From JAHQVI01 sp963749875 (GTDB lineage: Bacteria; Pseudomonadota; Alphaproteobacteria; Rhizobiales; Rhodomicrobiaceae), in contig CAVVOX010000002.1 of assembly GCA_963749875.1 (NCBI GenBank), positions 1,488,001-1,552,000 on the forward strand: a stretch of 64,000 nt of DNA, in the 5' to 3' direction. This document shows, piece by piece, positions 25,329 to 34,598 of the stretch (the first letter of the stretch is position 1; every line of letters begins with the position of its first letter). The position numbers were made by a program, and so were the translations under genes. The notes under the pieces are model-generated. The model ran no database searches. It saw only the letters and a program-made list of their open reading frames with translations, and was not told where the DNA came from.

Positions 25329-26381
25329 ATGGCTCAGGCAGCAGCGAAGAAGAGTAGCGCCAAGACCACCAAGAACGGCCGCGCCCCGGACGAGACGACG
25401 GCCGCCGGTCAGGACATCGCGGAATTCACCACGGAAGAGGAACTGCACGCCTATCGCGAAATGCTGCTCATCCGGCGGTTCGAGGAGAAGGCCGGCCAGC
25501 TTTATGGCATGGGCTATATTGGCGGCTTCTGTCACCTCTATATCGGCCAGGAAGCCGTCGTCGTCGGCATGCAGATGGTGATCGAGGACGGGGATCAGGT
25601 GATCACCGGCTATCGCGATCACGGCCATATGCTCGCCACCGGCATGGACCCCAACGGCGTCATGGCCGAATTGACCGGACGCCGGGGCGGCTATTCGAAA
25701 GGCAAGGGCGGCTCGATGCACATGTTCTCCGTCGAGAAGGGCTTCTTCGGCGGGCACGGCATTGTCGGCGCGCAGGTGCCGCTGGGGACGGGGCTGGCCT
25801 TTGCGATGAAATATAAGGAAAATGGCCGCGTCTCGCTCACCTATTACGGCGACGGCGCCGCCAATCAGGGCCAGGTTTACGAAGCCTTCAACATGGCCAA
25901 GCTCTGGTCGCTGCCGGTCGTTTATATCGTCGAGAACAACCAGTACGGCATGGGCACGCGCGTCGATCGCGTCTCGGCGACGACCGACCTTTCGCACCGT
26001 GGCCTGAGCTTCGATATTCCCGGTGAGCAGGTCGATGGCATGGATGTGCGCGCCGTCAAGGCGGCCGGCGAGCGGGCGGTGAAATGGGCGCGCGAGGGCA
26101 ACGGACCGTATATCCTCGAAATGCTGACCTACCGCTATCGCGGCCATTCCATGTCGGACCCGGCGAAATACCGGACGCGCGAAGAGGTCGATAAGATGCG
26201 CAGCGAGCACGACCCGATCGAGCAAGTCCGCGCGAGGCTGATGGAGAAAGGCGGGGCGAGCGAGGACGAGCTGAAGGCGATCGACAAAGACGTGCGCGCC
26301 ATCGTCAACGAGGCGGCCGATTTTGCGCAGAAGGATCCAGAGCCGGATGTCTCCGAGCTTTGGACGGATGTGACGGTTTAA
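25329..26381 (+). CDS. pdhA: Pyruvate dehydrogenase E1 alpha subunit
   Basis: The 350-residue subunit forms, with the beta subunit, the thiamine-dependent decarboxylase of the pyruvate dehydrogenase complex. The N-terminal Ala/Lys-rich arm is followed by MLLIRRFEEKAGQLYGMGYIGGFCHLYIGQEA. The TPP/Mg motif is GDGAANQGQVYEAFNMAKLW, and the loop YRYRGHSMSDPAKYRTREEV contains the family's conserved phosphorylation-loop sequence. It is the first of pdhA-pdhB-pdhC on the plus strand; the start follows CGCGGGAG. Confidence 0.97.
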   Translation: MAQAAAKKSSAKTTKNGRAPDETTAAGQDIAEFTTEEELHAYREMLLIRRFEEKAGQLYGMGYIGGFCHLYIGQEAVVVGMQMVIEDGDQVITGYRDHGHMLATGMDPNGVMAELTGRRGGYSKGKGGSMHMFSVEKGFFGGHGIVGAQVPLGTGLAFAMKYKENGRVSLTYYGDGAANQGQVYEAFNMAKLWSLPVVYIVENNQYGMGTRVDRVSATTDLSHRGLSFDIPGEQVDGMDVRAVKAAGERAVKWAREGNGPYILEMLTYRYRGHSMSDPAKYRTREEVDKMRSEHDPIEQVRARLMEKGGASEDELKAIDKDVRAIVNEAADFAQKDPEPDVSELWTDVTV

Positions 26382-26502
26382 GCAGAGCGTGTCGACGGGG
26401 AAGACAGGTCCCCGGCCTCAACAAGAACAATAAGCCGGGCCGCCGGCGGGAATGAATGTGAGGCAATCGGCGGTCGATGAAGGTGAGAAGCGAGGAAAAA
26501 TT

Positions 26503-27900
26503 ATGCCCGTTCAAGTTCTGATGCCCGCGCTTTCGCCGACCATGGAAGAAGGCAAGCTGGCCAAATGGCTGATCAGCGAAGGGGACGACGTCTCCGCCGG
26601 GGATGTGATCGCCGAGATCGAAACGGACAAGGCGACCATGGAGGTCGAAGCGGTCGATGAAGGCAAGCTCGGCAAGATCCTGGTGCCGGAGGGAACCGAG
26701 GGGGTCAAGGTCAACACGCCGATCGCGGTCATCCTTTCGGACGGCGAGGATGTTGACGCTGCCGCCGACGCATCGGCGACGGCCGCGACGTCCTCAGCGC
26801 CCGAGGCGCCTTCTCCGACCGGCACCGGCCGGGCGATCGTCGAGGCGCGTCCCTCGGCCGAAAGCGTGAAGGAAACCGCGCGTTATGTCGAACCGGAGGT
26901 TCCGGAGGGCACCGAAACTGTCGCCGTGACCATGCGCGAGGCGCTGCGCGATGCGATGGCGGAGGAAATGCGCCGCGACGACGCCGTGTTCGTCATGGGC
27001 GAGGAAGTCGCGGAATATCAGGGCGCCTATAAGGTCACGCAGGGGCTGCTCGCCGAGTTCGGGCCGAAACGGGTGATCGATACGCCGATCACGGAGCAGG
27101 GCTTTGCCGGCATCGGCGTCGGCGCGGCGCTTGGCGGTCTGAAGCCGATCGTGGAGTTCATGACGTTCAACTTCGCCATGCAGGCGATCGACCAGATCAT
27201 CAACTCCGCCGCCAAGACGCTCTATATGTCCGGCGGACAGATGCACTGCCCGGTCGTGTTCCGCGGCCCGAACGGCGCGGCGGCGCGCGTGGCGGCCCAA
27301 CATAGCCAGTGCTATTCGGCGTGGTACTCGCATGTGCCGGGTCTGAAGGTCATCGCGCCCTCGAACGCCGCCGACGCCAAGGGCCTCTTGAAATCCGCAA
27401 TCCGTGATCCCAACCCGGTCGTCTTCCTCGAAAATGAAATCCTTTATGGCTCCAGCGGCGAGCTGCCCAAGATCGACGACTGGCTGGTGCCGATCGGCAA
27501 GGCCAAGATTGCCCGGCCGGGCAACGATGTGACGATCGTGTCCTTCGCGCGCGGCATGGTCTATGCGCTCGAAGCGGCGGAGACGCTCGCCGGCGAAGGG
27601 ATCGACGCCGAGGTCATCGACCTTCGCACGCTGCGTCCGCTCGACATCGAGACCATTCTGGAATCCGTCAAGAAGACCAACCGCATCGTCACGGTCGAGG
27701 AGGCCTGGCCGGTCTGTTCCGTCGGCTCGGAGATCTGCGCGCGCGTCGCTTATGAAGCGTTCGACTATCTCGATGCGCCGCCGACGAAAGTCTCCGGCGC
27801 CGATGTGCCCATGCCTTACGCTGCGAATCTTGAGAAGCTGGCCCTCCCGAGCGCCGAGCTGGTCATCCAAGCGGCGAAGTCCGTCTGTTACGTGTCGTGA
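26503..27900 (+). CDS. pdhB: Pyruvate dehydrogenase E1 beta subunit with N-terminal lipoyl domain
   Basis: The 465-residue protein starts with a lipoyl domain: MPALSPTMEEGKLAKW and the lipoylation site ETDKATMEVEAVDEG, Lys at about residue 43. An Ala/Ser/Pro linker (about 80-130) leads to the E1-beta fold from VTMREALRDAMAEEM on. The extra lipoyl domain on E1-beta is a known alphaproteobacterial trait. ATG 26503 behind GCGAGG is preferred to a start at 26452. It is followed by pdhC after 62 bases. The lipA gene downstream supplies the cofactor. Confidence 0.96.
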   Translation: MPVQVLMPALSPTMEEGKLAKWLISEGDDVSAGDVIAEIETDKATMEVEAVDEGKLGKILVPEGTEGVKVNTPIAVILSDGEDVDAAADASATAATSSAPEAPSPTGTGRAIVEARPSAESVKETARYVEPEVPEGTETVAVTMREALRDAMAEEMRRDDAVFVMGEEVAEYQGAYKVTQGLLAEFGPKRVIDTPITEQGFAGIGVGAALGGLKPIVEFMTFNFAMQAIDQIINSAAKTLYMSGGQMHCPVVFRGPNGAAARVAAQHSQCYSAWYSHVPGLKVIAPSNAADAKGLLKSAIRDPNPVVFLENEILYGSSGELPKIDDWLVPIGKAKIARPGNDVTIVSFARGMVYALEAAETLAGEGIDAEVIDLRTLRPLDIETILESVKKTNRIVTVEEAWPVCSVGSEICARVAYEAFDYLDAPPTKVSGADVPMPYAANLEKLALPSAELVIQAAKSVCYVS

Positions 27901-27962
27901 ATGCCGTCCCAACAATGCCGATCCTGGTGTGCGTCATCCGCCCAAAAAGCTTGAGATAAGCC

Positions 27963-29321
27963 ATGCCCATTCCAATTCTGATGCCCGCCTTGTCGCCCAC
28001 CATGGAAGAGGGCAAGCTCGCCAAATGGCTGGTCAAGGAAGGCGATGCGGTCGCGTCCGGCGATGTGATCGCCGAGATCGAGACGGACAAGGCGACGATG
28101 GAGGTCGAGGCGGTCGACGAAGGGACCGTCGGCAAGATCCTGGTCGCCGAAGGGACCGAGGGCGTCGCCGTCAATAAGCCGATCGCCATGCTGCTGGAGG
28201 AAGGCGAGGACAAATCCACGCTCGATGCGGCAGCGGCGGCAACGCCGACCGAGGCATCGATACCGCCGCCCGCTCCGGCGGGACCGGACGGCCAGCGCGC
28301 CGCTGCCGAAGCGCCGGCGAAACCGGATGGAGCGCAGCCGGCTGCGGCGCCCGCGAAAGCGAATGGCCAGGGAGGGCGGGTCTTCGCCTCGCCGCTCGCG
28401 CGCCGGATCGCAAAGGACAAATCGATCGATCTCGCCGCCCTTCAGGGAAGCGGGCCGCGTGGCCGGATCGTTCTGCGCGACGTCCAGCAGGCTCTGGAGC
28501 AGGGCGTCGCACCGTCGGCCCGCCCCGCCGCGGCGCAAGCCCAGGCGCTCGTGCCCTCGACCGGCACGGCGATCGCGCCGCAGGCCATGCCCGACGAGCA
28601 GATCCTGTCCTTCTACGAAAAGGGCACTTACGAGGTCGTCCCGCATGACAATATGCGCAAAACGATCGCCGCGCGTCTCACCCAGGCAAACGCGACAATC
28701 CCGCATTTCTATCTGACCATCGACTGCGAGCTCGACAATCTGATGGAGGCGCGGCTGCGGTTGAATATGCGCTCGCCGAAAGAAGGGCCGAAGGCTTACC
28801 GGCTGTCGGTCAATGATTTCATCATCAAGGCGATGGGGCTGGCGCTCATCCGCGTGCCGACGGCCAACGCGACATGGACGCAGCAGGGCATGCTGTTCCA
28901 CAAACATGCCGATATCGCGGTCGCCGTCGCGATCGAGGGCGGCCTGTTCACGCCGGTGGTCCGCAGCGTCGAGGACAAGACGCTTGTCGAGATCTCCCAG
29001 CAGATGCGCGATCTCGCCGAGCGTGCCCGCAGGCGCCGACTTGCCCCGCATGAATATCAGGGCGGCTCGACCGCGATCTCCAATCTCGGCATGTATTCGA
29101 TCAAGCATTTCGACGCGGTGATCAATCCGCCGCACGCCACCATCCTCGCGATCGGCCAGAGCGAAAAGCGGCCGGTCGTCAAGGGCAATGAGATCGCCAT
29201 TGCGAATATGATGACGGTGACATTGTCCTGCGATCACCGCGTGGTCGATGGCGCGCTCGGGGCGCAGCTTCTCTCCGCCTTCAAAGGCTTCATCGAAGAG
29301 CCCGTCACCATGCTGCTCTAG
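27963..29321 (+). CDS. pdhC: Dihydrolipoamide acetyltransferase (E2 of pyruvate dehydrogenase)
   Basis: The 452-residue core protein transfers the acetyl group to CoA. It has one lipoyl domain (residues 1-78, ETDKATMEVEAVDEG), an Ala/Pro linker, a peripheral subunit-binding domain (about 140-175, FASPLARRIAKDKSIDLAAL) and a catalytic domain ending in SCDHRVVDGALGAQLL with the active-site His and Asp. The lipoyl domain is nearly identical to that of PdhB, suggesting duplication or conversion. Its TAG stop is formed by the CTAG at the edge of a 130-bp repeat, so the original 3' end may have been changed by insertion. Confidence 0.97.
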   Translation: MPIPILMPALSPTMEEGKLAKWLVKEGDAVASGDVIAEIETDKATMEVEAVDEGTVGKILVAEGTEGVAVNKPIAMLLEEGEDKSTLDAAAAATPTEASIPPPAPAGPDGQRAAAEAPAKPDGAQPAAAPAKANGQGGRVFASPLARRIAKDKSIDLAALQGSGPRGRIVLRDVQQALEQGVAPSARPAAAQAQALVPSTGTAIAPQAMPDEQILSFYEKGTYEVVPHDNMRKTIAARLTQANATIPHFYLTIDCELDNLMEARLRLNMRSPKEGPKAYRLSVNDFIIKAMGLALIRVPTANATWTQQGMLFHKHADIAVAVAIEGGLFTPVVRSVEDKTLVEISQQMRDLAERARRRRLAPHEYQGGSTAISNLGMYSIKHFDAVINPPHATILAIGQSEKRPVVKGNEIAIANMMTVTLSCDHRVVDGALGAQLLSAFKGFIEEPVTMLL

Positions 29322-29447
29322 CGCAACGCGTGTCCGGGCATGTCCCCGCGGAGGCGGGGATGGACGCGGGAACAGTTGCGCTAACTTATCGAGATAGATC
29401 AACTTGACCTCGTTCAATTGAGGCCACTTGAACGAGGGTTGATTTAG
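29318..29447 (+). repeat. 130-bp CTAG-bounded element, tandem copy 1
   Basis: The element starts CTAGCGCAACGCG and ends GGGTTGATTTAG. It folds into two stem-loops: GCGCAAC pairs with GTTGCGC around an inner CCCCGC/GCGGGG hairpin, and CCTCGTTCAA pairs with TTGAACGAGG. Its first CTAG contains the pdhC stop. Its last four bases are shared with the next copy. Confidence 0.88.
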
Positions 29448-29573
29448 CGCAACGCGCGTCCAAGCATGTCCCCGCGAAGGCAGGGATGGACGTGGGAACA
29501 GTTGCGCTAACTTATTGGAATAGATCAGCTTAACCTCGTTCAAATGGACTCACTTGAACGAGGGTTGATCTAG
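29444..29573 (+). repeat. 130-bp CTAG-bounded element, tandem copy 2
   Basis: Same sequence family and orientation as the preceding copy, with a few substitutions. The two copies overlap by one tetranucleotide (TTAG), giving a period of 126 bases. It ends CTAG at 29573, 37 bases before the lpd start. Confidence 0.88.
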
Positions 29574-29609
29574 GCAGGGGTAACGCACCCGCAAGCCGAG
29601 GGAGAAGGC

Positions 29610-31017
29610 ATGGCTGATACAGCTTTTGACATCGTGATCATCGGATCCGGGCCGGGCGGCTATGTCGCGGCCATTCGCGCGGCGCAGCTCGGCATGAAAA
29701 CCGCGATCGTGGAGCGGGACCAGCTCGGCGGCATCTGTCTCAATTGGGGCTGTATCCCGACCAAGGCGCTGCTCCGATCCTCGGAGATCTTTCATCTGCT
29801 GCACCGGCTGGATGAATTCGGCTTTTCCGCCAAGGACATCGGATTTGACCTGAAAAAGGTCGTGGACCGTTCGCGCAAGGTCGCCGGGCGGCTGTCGAAC
29901 GGCGTTGCCTACCTGATGAAAAAGAACAAAATCACGGTCCTCGAAGGCACGGCCGCCCTCAAAGGCAAGGGCAAGATCGCGCTGACGGGCAAGGACGGTA
30001 AGCCGCAGCCGGATATCGAGGCGAAACACATCATCCTCGCAACAGGGGCTCGGGCGCGGACGCTTCCCGGCCTCGAAGCGGATGGAAAGCTGATCTGGAC
30101 TTATAAGGAAGCCATGGTGCCGGACGTCATGCCGAAGTCGCTTCTGGTCATCGGCTCGGGCGCCATCGGCATTGAATTCGCCAGTTTCTTCCACACGCTC
30201 GGCGCAAAAACGACCGTCGTTGAAGTGCTCGACCGCATTCTGCCCGTGGAAGATGAGGAAATCTCCGCCCTTGCCCGCAAGGCCTTCACCGAGCAGGGCA
30301 TGACGATCCATAGCGGCGCGAAGGTCGAGGCGCTCAAAGCCGGCGAGAACGATGTCGAAGCCTCGGTCACTCTCGCCGACGGCAAGTCGGAAACGATGCG
30401 CTTCGATCGCGTGATCCTCGCCATCGGCATTACCGGCAATGTCGAAAATATCGGCCTGGAAGAGCTGGGCGTCAAAGTCGAGAAGGGGCACGCCGTCATC
30501 GACGACTATTGCCGCACCAATGTCGAGGGCATCTATGCCATCGGCGATCTCGTCGGCCCGCCCTGGCTCGCTCACAAGGCGTCGCATGAAGGCGTGCTCT
30601 GCGTGGAGAAGATCGCCGGCGTCGAAGGGCTGCATCCGATGGACACCAAGAATATCCCCGGCTGCACCTATTGCTCACCGCAGATCGCCTCGATTGGCCT
30701 GACGGAGGCGGCCGCCAAAGAGGCGGGCTATGAGGTCAAGGTCGGCCGGTTTCCTTATCAGGGCAATGGCAAGGCGATCGCGCTCGGGGAGCCGGAGGGC
30801 CTGATCAAGACCGTGTTCGACGCCAAGACCGGCGCACTGCTCGGGGCGCACATGATCGGCGCGGAGGTCACCGAGCTGATCCAGGGCTATGGCATCGCGA
30901 AGACGCTGGAGACGACGGAAGCGGAACTTATACACACCATATTCCCGCATCCGACGCTTTCGGAGATGATGCACGAAGTCCGTGCTCGACGCCTATGGGC
31001 GTGTTCTGCATATTTGA
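29610..31017 (+). CDS. lpd: Dihydrolipoamide dehydrogenase (E3), frame broken near the 3' end
   Basis: This flavoprotein reoxidises dihydrolipoamide in the pyruvate dehydrogenase complex. Motifs: FAD GSGPGGYVAAIRAAQLG, redox pair GGICLNWGCIPTKALLR, NAD site VIGSGAIGIEFASFF, FAD YAIGDLVG, and the catalytic His in FPHPTLSEMM. After MMHE one extra G at 30978 shifts the frame. Without it the protein would end SVLDAYGRVLHI at 31017, the normal E3 terminus (about 468 residues). As read, the frame runs on to 31259 with unrelated residues. Two 130-bp repeats separate it from pdhC. Confidence 0.95.
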
Positions 31018-31071
31018 GCCGCGCGGAAACGCGAATTCGACATCAGCGAGCTTATGCGGGGAGGGAGCGTC

Positions 31072-31897
31072 ATGGCGAGGAGCGCGGTGGAGACTCAAGC
31101 ACAGATGATGGATGTGGAAGAAGCGCTCGGTCAGGCTCAGATGCTCGTATTCGACGCCTGGGAGGCAAGAACCGCAAAGCAGCGCATCTCGCTTGCCAAG
31201 AGGGCCCTGAAGATAAGCCCGCTTTGTGCGGATGCCTATGTTCTCCTTGCCGAGCATGAGACGCCTGAACTCGGACAAGGCCCTGGACTATTGGCGACGG
31301 GGTGTCGAGGCCGGAAAAGAGGCTCTCGGCGAGGCGTTCGAGGAACTGGAGGGCGAATTCTGGGGCTTTCTGGAGACGCGGCCCTATATGCGAGCCCGCA
31401 TCGGCCTCGCTTACGCATTGTGGAACAGGGGCGCGCATGATGAGGCAATCGAGCACTTGCGCGCCATGCTCATCCTCAATCCGAACGACAATCAAGGCGC
31501 TCGCTATATCTTAGCCGCCTGGCTGGTCGAGACCGAGCGCGATGACGAACTCGCCGGCCTCCTCTCCGCCTATTCCGAGGACGATATGGCCGCCTGGTCC
31601 TACACCACGGCGCTCGCGGCGTTCCGCCGCGAAGGCGACAATGAGAATAGCCGGAAGCTTTTATCAAAGGCGCTGCTGAGCAATGAGCATGTGCCCGGCT
31701 ATCTTCTTGGCGATCGCCCTATGCCGAAGGCATCGCCGCCCTATTACAGTCCCGGTAACAGGGATGAAGCCGTCTGCTATCTCACCGACTTTCAAGAGGG
31801 ATGGGACAAGACGCCTGGCGCGCTGGAATGGCTGCGGGCATGCATTCCTGCAAAGAAGCGCCTACAGCAATCCCGCAAGGCCAAGCGCTCCGCTTAA
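31072..31897 (+). CDS. TPR-like (ST7-related) protein, frame broken
   Basis: The start ATG 31072 lies behind GGGGAGGGAG. The first frame gives EEALGQAQMLVFDAWEA and LAKRALKISPLCADAYVLLAEHE. One surplus base at 31264-31267 moves the continuation (NSDKALDYWRRGVEAGKEALGE and RPYMRARIGLAYALWNRG) to the next frame. Together they make a protein of about 274 residues with tetratricopeptide-like helices, similar in layout to a family of cytosolic proteins with an ETRPYMRAR motif. These usually act as scaffolds; the specific role is unknown. It is convergent with mscL, with 12 bases between the stops. Confidence 0.75.
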
Positions 31898-31909
31898 GTC
31901 GCTCCCGGC

Positions 31910-32353
31910 TCAGCCGTTTTTCGCCAGCAGATCACGGATCTCCGTCAGCAGCTTGACATCCTCCGGCGGCGCTGGCGGCACATCCGGCGTCAACTCTTCC
32001 TTCCGGCGCAAACGGTTGACCTGTTTCACAAGAAGGAAGATCACGATGCCCACGATCAGGAGATTGATCGCCGCATTGATGAACTTGCCGTAAGCGATGA
32101 CCGCGTGGCCGGCAGTTTGCGCATCCTCGACCGACGCGATCGGCTCGGCATTGCCGAAGAGCGCGGTCAGGTCGATGAAATAGTTGGAGAAATCGACGCC
32201 GCCGATGCCCATACCGATGGGCGGCATCAAAATGTCGTTAACCAGCGACGTCACAATCCCCGAAAAAGCTACACCGATGATGACGCCGACGGCCAGATCG
32301 AAAGCATTGCCCTTCAAGATGAACTCTTGAAACTCTTCTATTGTCTGGCGCAT
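31910..32353 (-). CDS. mscL: Large-conductance mechanosensitive channel
   Basis: The 147-residue inner-membrane channel opens under membrane tension to release solutes on osmotic downshock. It starts with an amphipathic helix and FILKGNAFDLAVGVIIGVAF (first helix, pore). A periplasmic loop follows, then GKFINAAINLLIVGIVIFLLVK (second helix) and the cytoplasmic RRKEE helix bundle. Length and layout are those of the family. The start is ATG 32353; nothing upstream suggests an operon. Confidence 0.96.
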   Translation of the reverse strand: MRQTIEEFQEFILKGNAFDLAVGVIIGVAFSGIVTSLVNDILMPPIGMGIGGVDFSNYFIDLTALFGNAEPIASVEDAQTAGHAVIAYGKFINAAINLLIVGIVIFLLVKQVNRLRRKEELTPDVPPAPPEDVKLLTEIRDLLAKNG

Positions 32354-32545
32354 TGAATTATCCCTCCGATTTGCCCCCGCGAATCACCCAAAAAACGCGG
32401 CGCGCCGCATTTAGTCCGATATGTTGAGACTTTTCAATATGTTGTATCAAGCTGGGGCTGGAGGCTGAACGGCTCGGACGGGACTTTCATATGGGGCCCG
32501 CGCGGATTATCTTAGGCTAAGGCCGGAATCTCGCAGGACATTTGT

Positions 32546-33511
32546 ATGGTCACCATTGTCGATACCAGTAGCGGAGACGCAGCCGGAGTGAGGCATCCGG
32601 AAAAGGCGCATCGCCCCGACACGCCACTCTTGCGCAAGCCGGAATGGATTCGTGTGAAGGCTCCCGGCTCAATGGGATATCGCGAAACGGCGGGCATCAT
32701 CCGCGAGCACGGCCTCCATACGGTGTGCGAAGAGGCAGGCTGCCCGAATATCGGCGAGTGCTGGGAGAAGAAGCACGCCACCATGATGATCATGGGCGAC
32801 ACCTGCACGCGGGCCTGCGCTTTTTGCAATGTGAAGACGGGACTGCCGGGTCCGCTCGACCAGCAAGAGCCGCAAAAGGTGGCCGATGCCGTCGCCAGGC
32901 TCGGCCTGGAGCATGTCGTCATCACTTCGGTGGACCGCGACGATCTCGCCGATGGCGGGGCAGGGCACTTCGCCGCCGTCATCCGCGCGATCCGCGCCGC
33001 GTCGCCGGGCACGACGATCGAGGTTCTGACACCGGACTTTCTGCGCAAGGACGGCGCGCTTGAGGTGGTGATCGAGGCAAAGCCCGACGTCTTCAACCAC
33101 AATCTGGAGACCGTGCCGTCGCTCTATCTGACGATCCGGCCCGGCTCGCGCTATTTCGTCTCGCTGCGTCTGCTTCAGAAGGCCAAGGAACTCGATCCGG
33201 CGGTCTTCACCAAGTCCGGCATCATGGTCGGGCTCGGCGAAGAGCGCAACGAAGTGCTCCAGCTCATGGACGATCTGCGCTCCGCCAATGTCGATTTCCT
33301 GACCATCGGCCAGTATCTCCAGCCGACCCGCAAACATGCCGCCGTCGCCCGCTTCGTGCCGCCGGACGAATTCGCCGGTCTTGAAAAAGTCGCTTACGGC
33401 AAAGGCTTTCTCATGGTCTCGGCGAGCCCGCTGACGCGCTCCTCCTACCACGCAGGCGATGATTTCGCCCGGCTGCGCGCCGCCAGAGAGGCTTATTTTG
33501 CGCGCGCTTAG
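32546..33511 (+). CDS. lipA: Lipoyl synthase
   Basis: The 321-residue radical SAM enzyme inserts two sulfurs into octanoyl-lysine of lipoyl domains. The auxiliary cluster motif is CEEAGCPNIGEC, the radical SAM motif CTRACAFCNV, and the C-terminal RSSYHA carries the conserved RSSY. It serves the two lipoyl domains encoded in pdhB and pdhC about 5 kb upstream, and the location after the pdh genes is a conserved alphaproteobacterial arrangement. The start ATG 32546 is supported by conservation beginning shortly after it. Confidence 0.97.
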   Translation: MVTIVDTSSGDAAGVRHPEKAHRPDTPLLRKPEWIRVKAPGSMGYRETAGIIREHGLHTVCEEAGCPNIGECWEKKHATMMIMGDTCTRACAFCNVKTGLPGPLDQQEPQKVADAVARLGLEHVVITSVDRDDLADGGAGHFAAVIRAIRAASPGTTIEVLTPDFLRKDGALEVVIEAKPDVFNHNLETVPSLYLTIRPGSRYFVSLRLLQKAKELDPAVFTKSGIMVGLGEERNEVLQLMDDLRSANVDFLTIGQYLQPTRKHAAVARFVPPDEFAGLEKVAYGKGFLMVSASPLTRSSYHAGDDFARLRAAREAYFARA

Positions 33512-33585
33512 ACGAGCTGGCGCCCGGCTTCGCCCATCTCCGGCGGGCGTGCCGATGAAGCATTTTCAGAATCGAGTGTGACCCC

Positions 33586-34101
33586 GTGCCGCAATTCAGA
33601 ACCAGCCGCCGCGTGGCTCACAGCGCGGCCGACATGTTCAACCTCGTCGCAGACATGGAACGCTATCCGGAATTCGTGCCGCTTTGCGACAGGATGGTGG
33701 TTCGCGGCCGCCGCATGGAAAGCGGACAGGAGATCGTCACGGCGACCATGACGGTCGTCTATAAGGTGCTGCGGGAAAGCTTCACCAGCCGGATCGTGCT
33801 TGCGCGGGACATTCAGGAAATCCGGGTCTCCTATATCGACGGCCCTTTCAAGCATCTGGAGAATGTCTGGTCGTTCCGGCCGGTTGACGCCGATAGCTGC
33901 GAGGTCGGTTTCCGGATTGCCTACGAGTTCCGCTCGCGCGTTCTGCAATCGGTGATGGGCAAGGTGTTCGACAAGGCGTTCCGCAAATTCGCCGATGCGT
34001 TCGAGGCGCGGGCCGATCAGATCTACGGGCGCAGGCGCGAAGCTCCCGGCCGGCAGACGGCGGTCAAGACGGCTGCCGTCAAAGGCTCCCAGTCTGCCTG
34101 A
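33586..34101 (+). CDS. COQ10/RatA-like START-domain protein
   Basis: The 171-residue product has a GTG start. The polyketide cyclase/START fold is indicated by RRVAHSAADMFNLVADMERYPEFVPLC at the start and FRIAYEFRSRVLQSVMGKVFDKAFRKFADAFEARA at the end. Homologues bind ubiquinone (COQ10, which aids respiration) or act on ribosomes (RatA). In alphaproteobacteria next to lipA the COQ10 role is usual. The C-terminal basic tail overlaps the convergent cinA-like gene by 23 bases. Confidence 0.9.
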   Translation: MPQFRTSRRVAHSAADMFNLVADMERYPEFVPLCDRMVVRGRRMESGQEIVTATMTVVYKVLRESFTSRIVLARDIQEIRVSYIDGPFKHLENVWSFRPVDADSCEVGFRIAYEFRSRVLQSVMGKVFDKAFRKFADAFEARADQIYGRRREAPGRQTAVKTAAVKGSQSA

Positions 34102-34594
34102 GCAGCGTGAGGGCGGTCGCCACCAATTCTTCCCGGATCTCGACGCGGCCAAGGTCGCCGAAATTCTCCACATGATGGATGGCGCTGAAATTCATCTCCT
34201 CGCTCGAGATGGAGATGCGCTTTGCAACGGCGAAATGGACGAGGCCAATCGGCTTCTCCGGCGACCCACCGCCCGGCCCGGCAATTCCGGTAATCGCCGC
34301 CGAGATGACCGCCCGCGACCGCCAAAGCGCGCCCGCCGCCATCGCCAAGGCCACCTCGCGCGATACCGCGCCGTGATCGTCGATCATTTCCTTATCGACG
34401 CCGAGCAGCTCTATTTTGGACTCGTTGGAATAAATGACGAATCCGCGCTCGAAAACGTCGGAGGAGCCGGCGTGATGGGTGAGATAGGCAGCCAGAAGGC
34501 CGCCCGTGCAAGATTCGGCGGTCACAGCGGTGAATTTACGCTCGCGGCACCAATTCAGGAGCTCTCGTGCTTCTCGTACCAGGCTTTCGCGCAT
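34079..34594 (-). CDS. pncC: CinA C-terminal domain protein (nicotinamide-nucleotide amidase)
   Basis: The 171-residue stand-alone CinA C-terminal domain has AESCTGGLLAAYLTHHAGSSD, VIYSNESKIELLGV, GAVSREVALAMAAGAL and ITGIAGPGGGSPEKPIGLV. The family deamidates NMN to NaMN in pyridine nucleotide recycling. The N-terminal MoCF-like domain of full CinA is absent, as in many proteobacteria. It lies four bases downstream of ispDF on the same strand, so the two form an operon, and its 3' end overlaps the convergent START-domain gene. Confidence 0.93.
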   Translation of the reverse strand: MRESLVREARELLNWCRERKFTAVTAESCTGGLLAAYLTHHAGSSDVFERGFVIYSNESKIELLGVDKEMIDDHGAVSREVALAMAAGALWRSRAVISAAITGIAGPGGGSPEKPIGLVHFAVAKRISISSEEMNFSAIHHVENFGDLGRVEIREELVATALTLLRQTGSL

Positions 34595-34598
34595 CCTC

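Noticed and set aside
27888..29543. 551-codon antisense frame through pdhC and the two repeats
   Set aside because: It is the complement of a well-supported gene. The in-frame peptide repeat arises only because the repeat period (126) is divisible by three.
29318..29573. CRISPR array
   Set aside because: There are only two repeat units with no spacers, and the unit is 126 bases. No CRISPR array is seen anywhere in the window.
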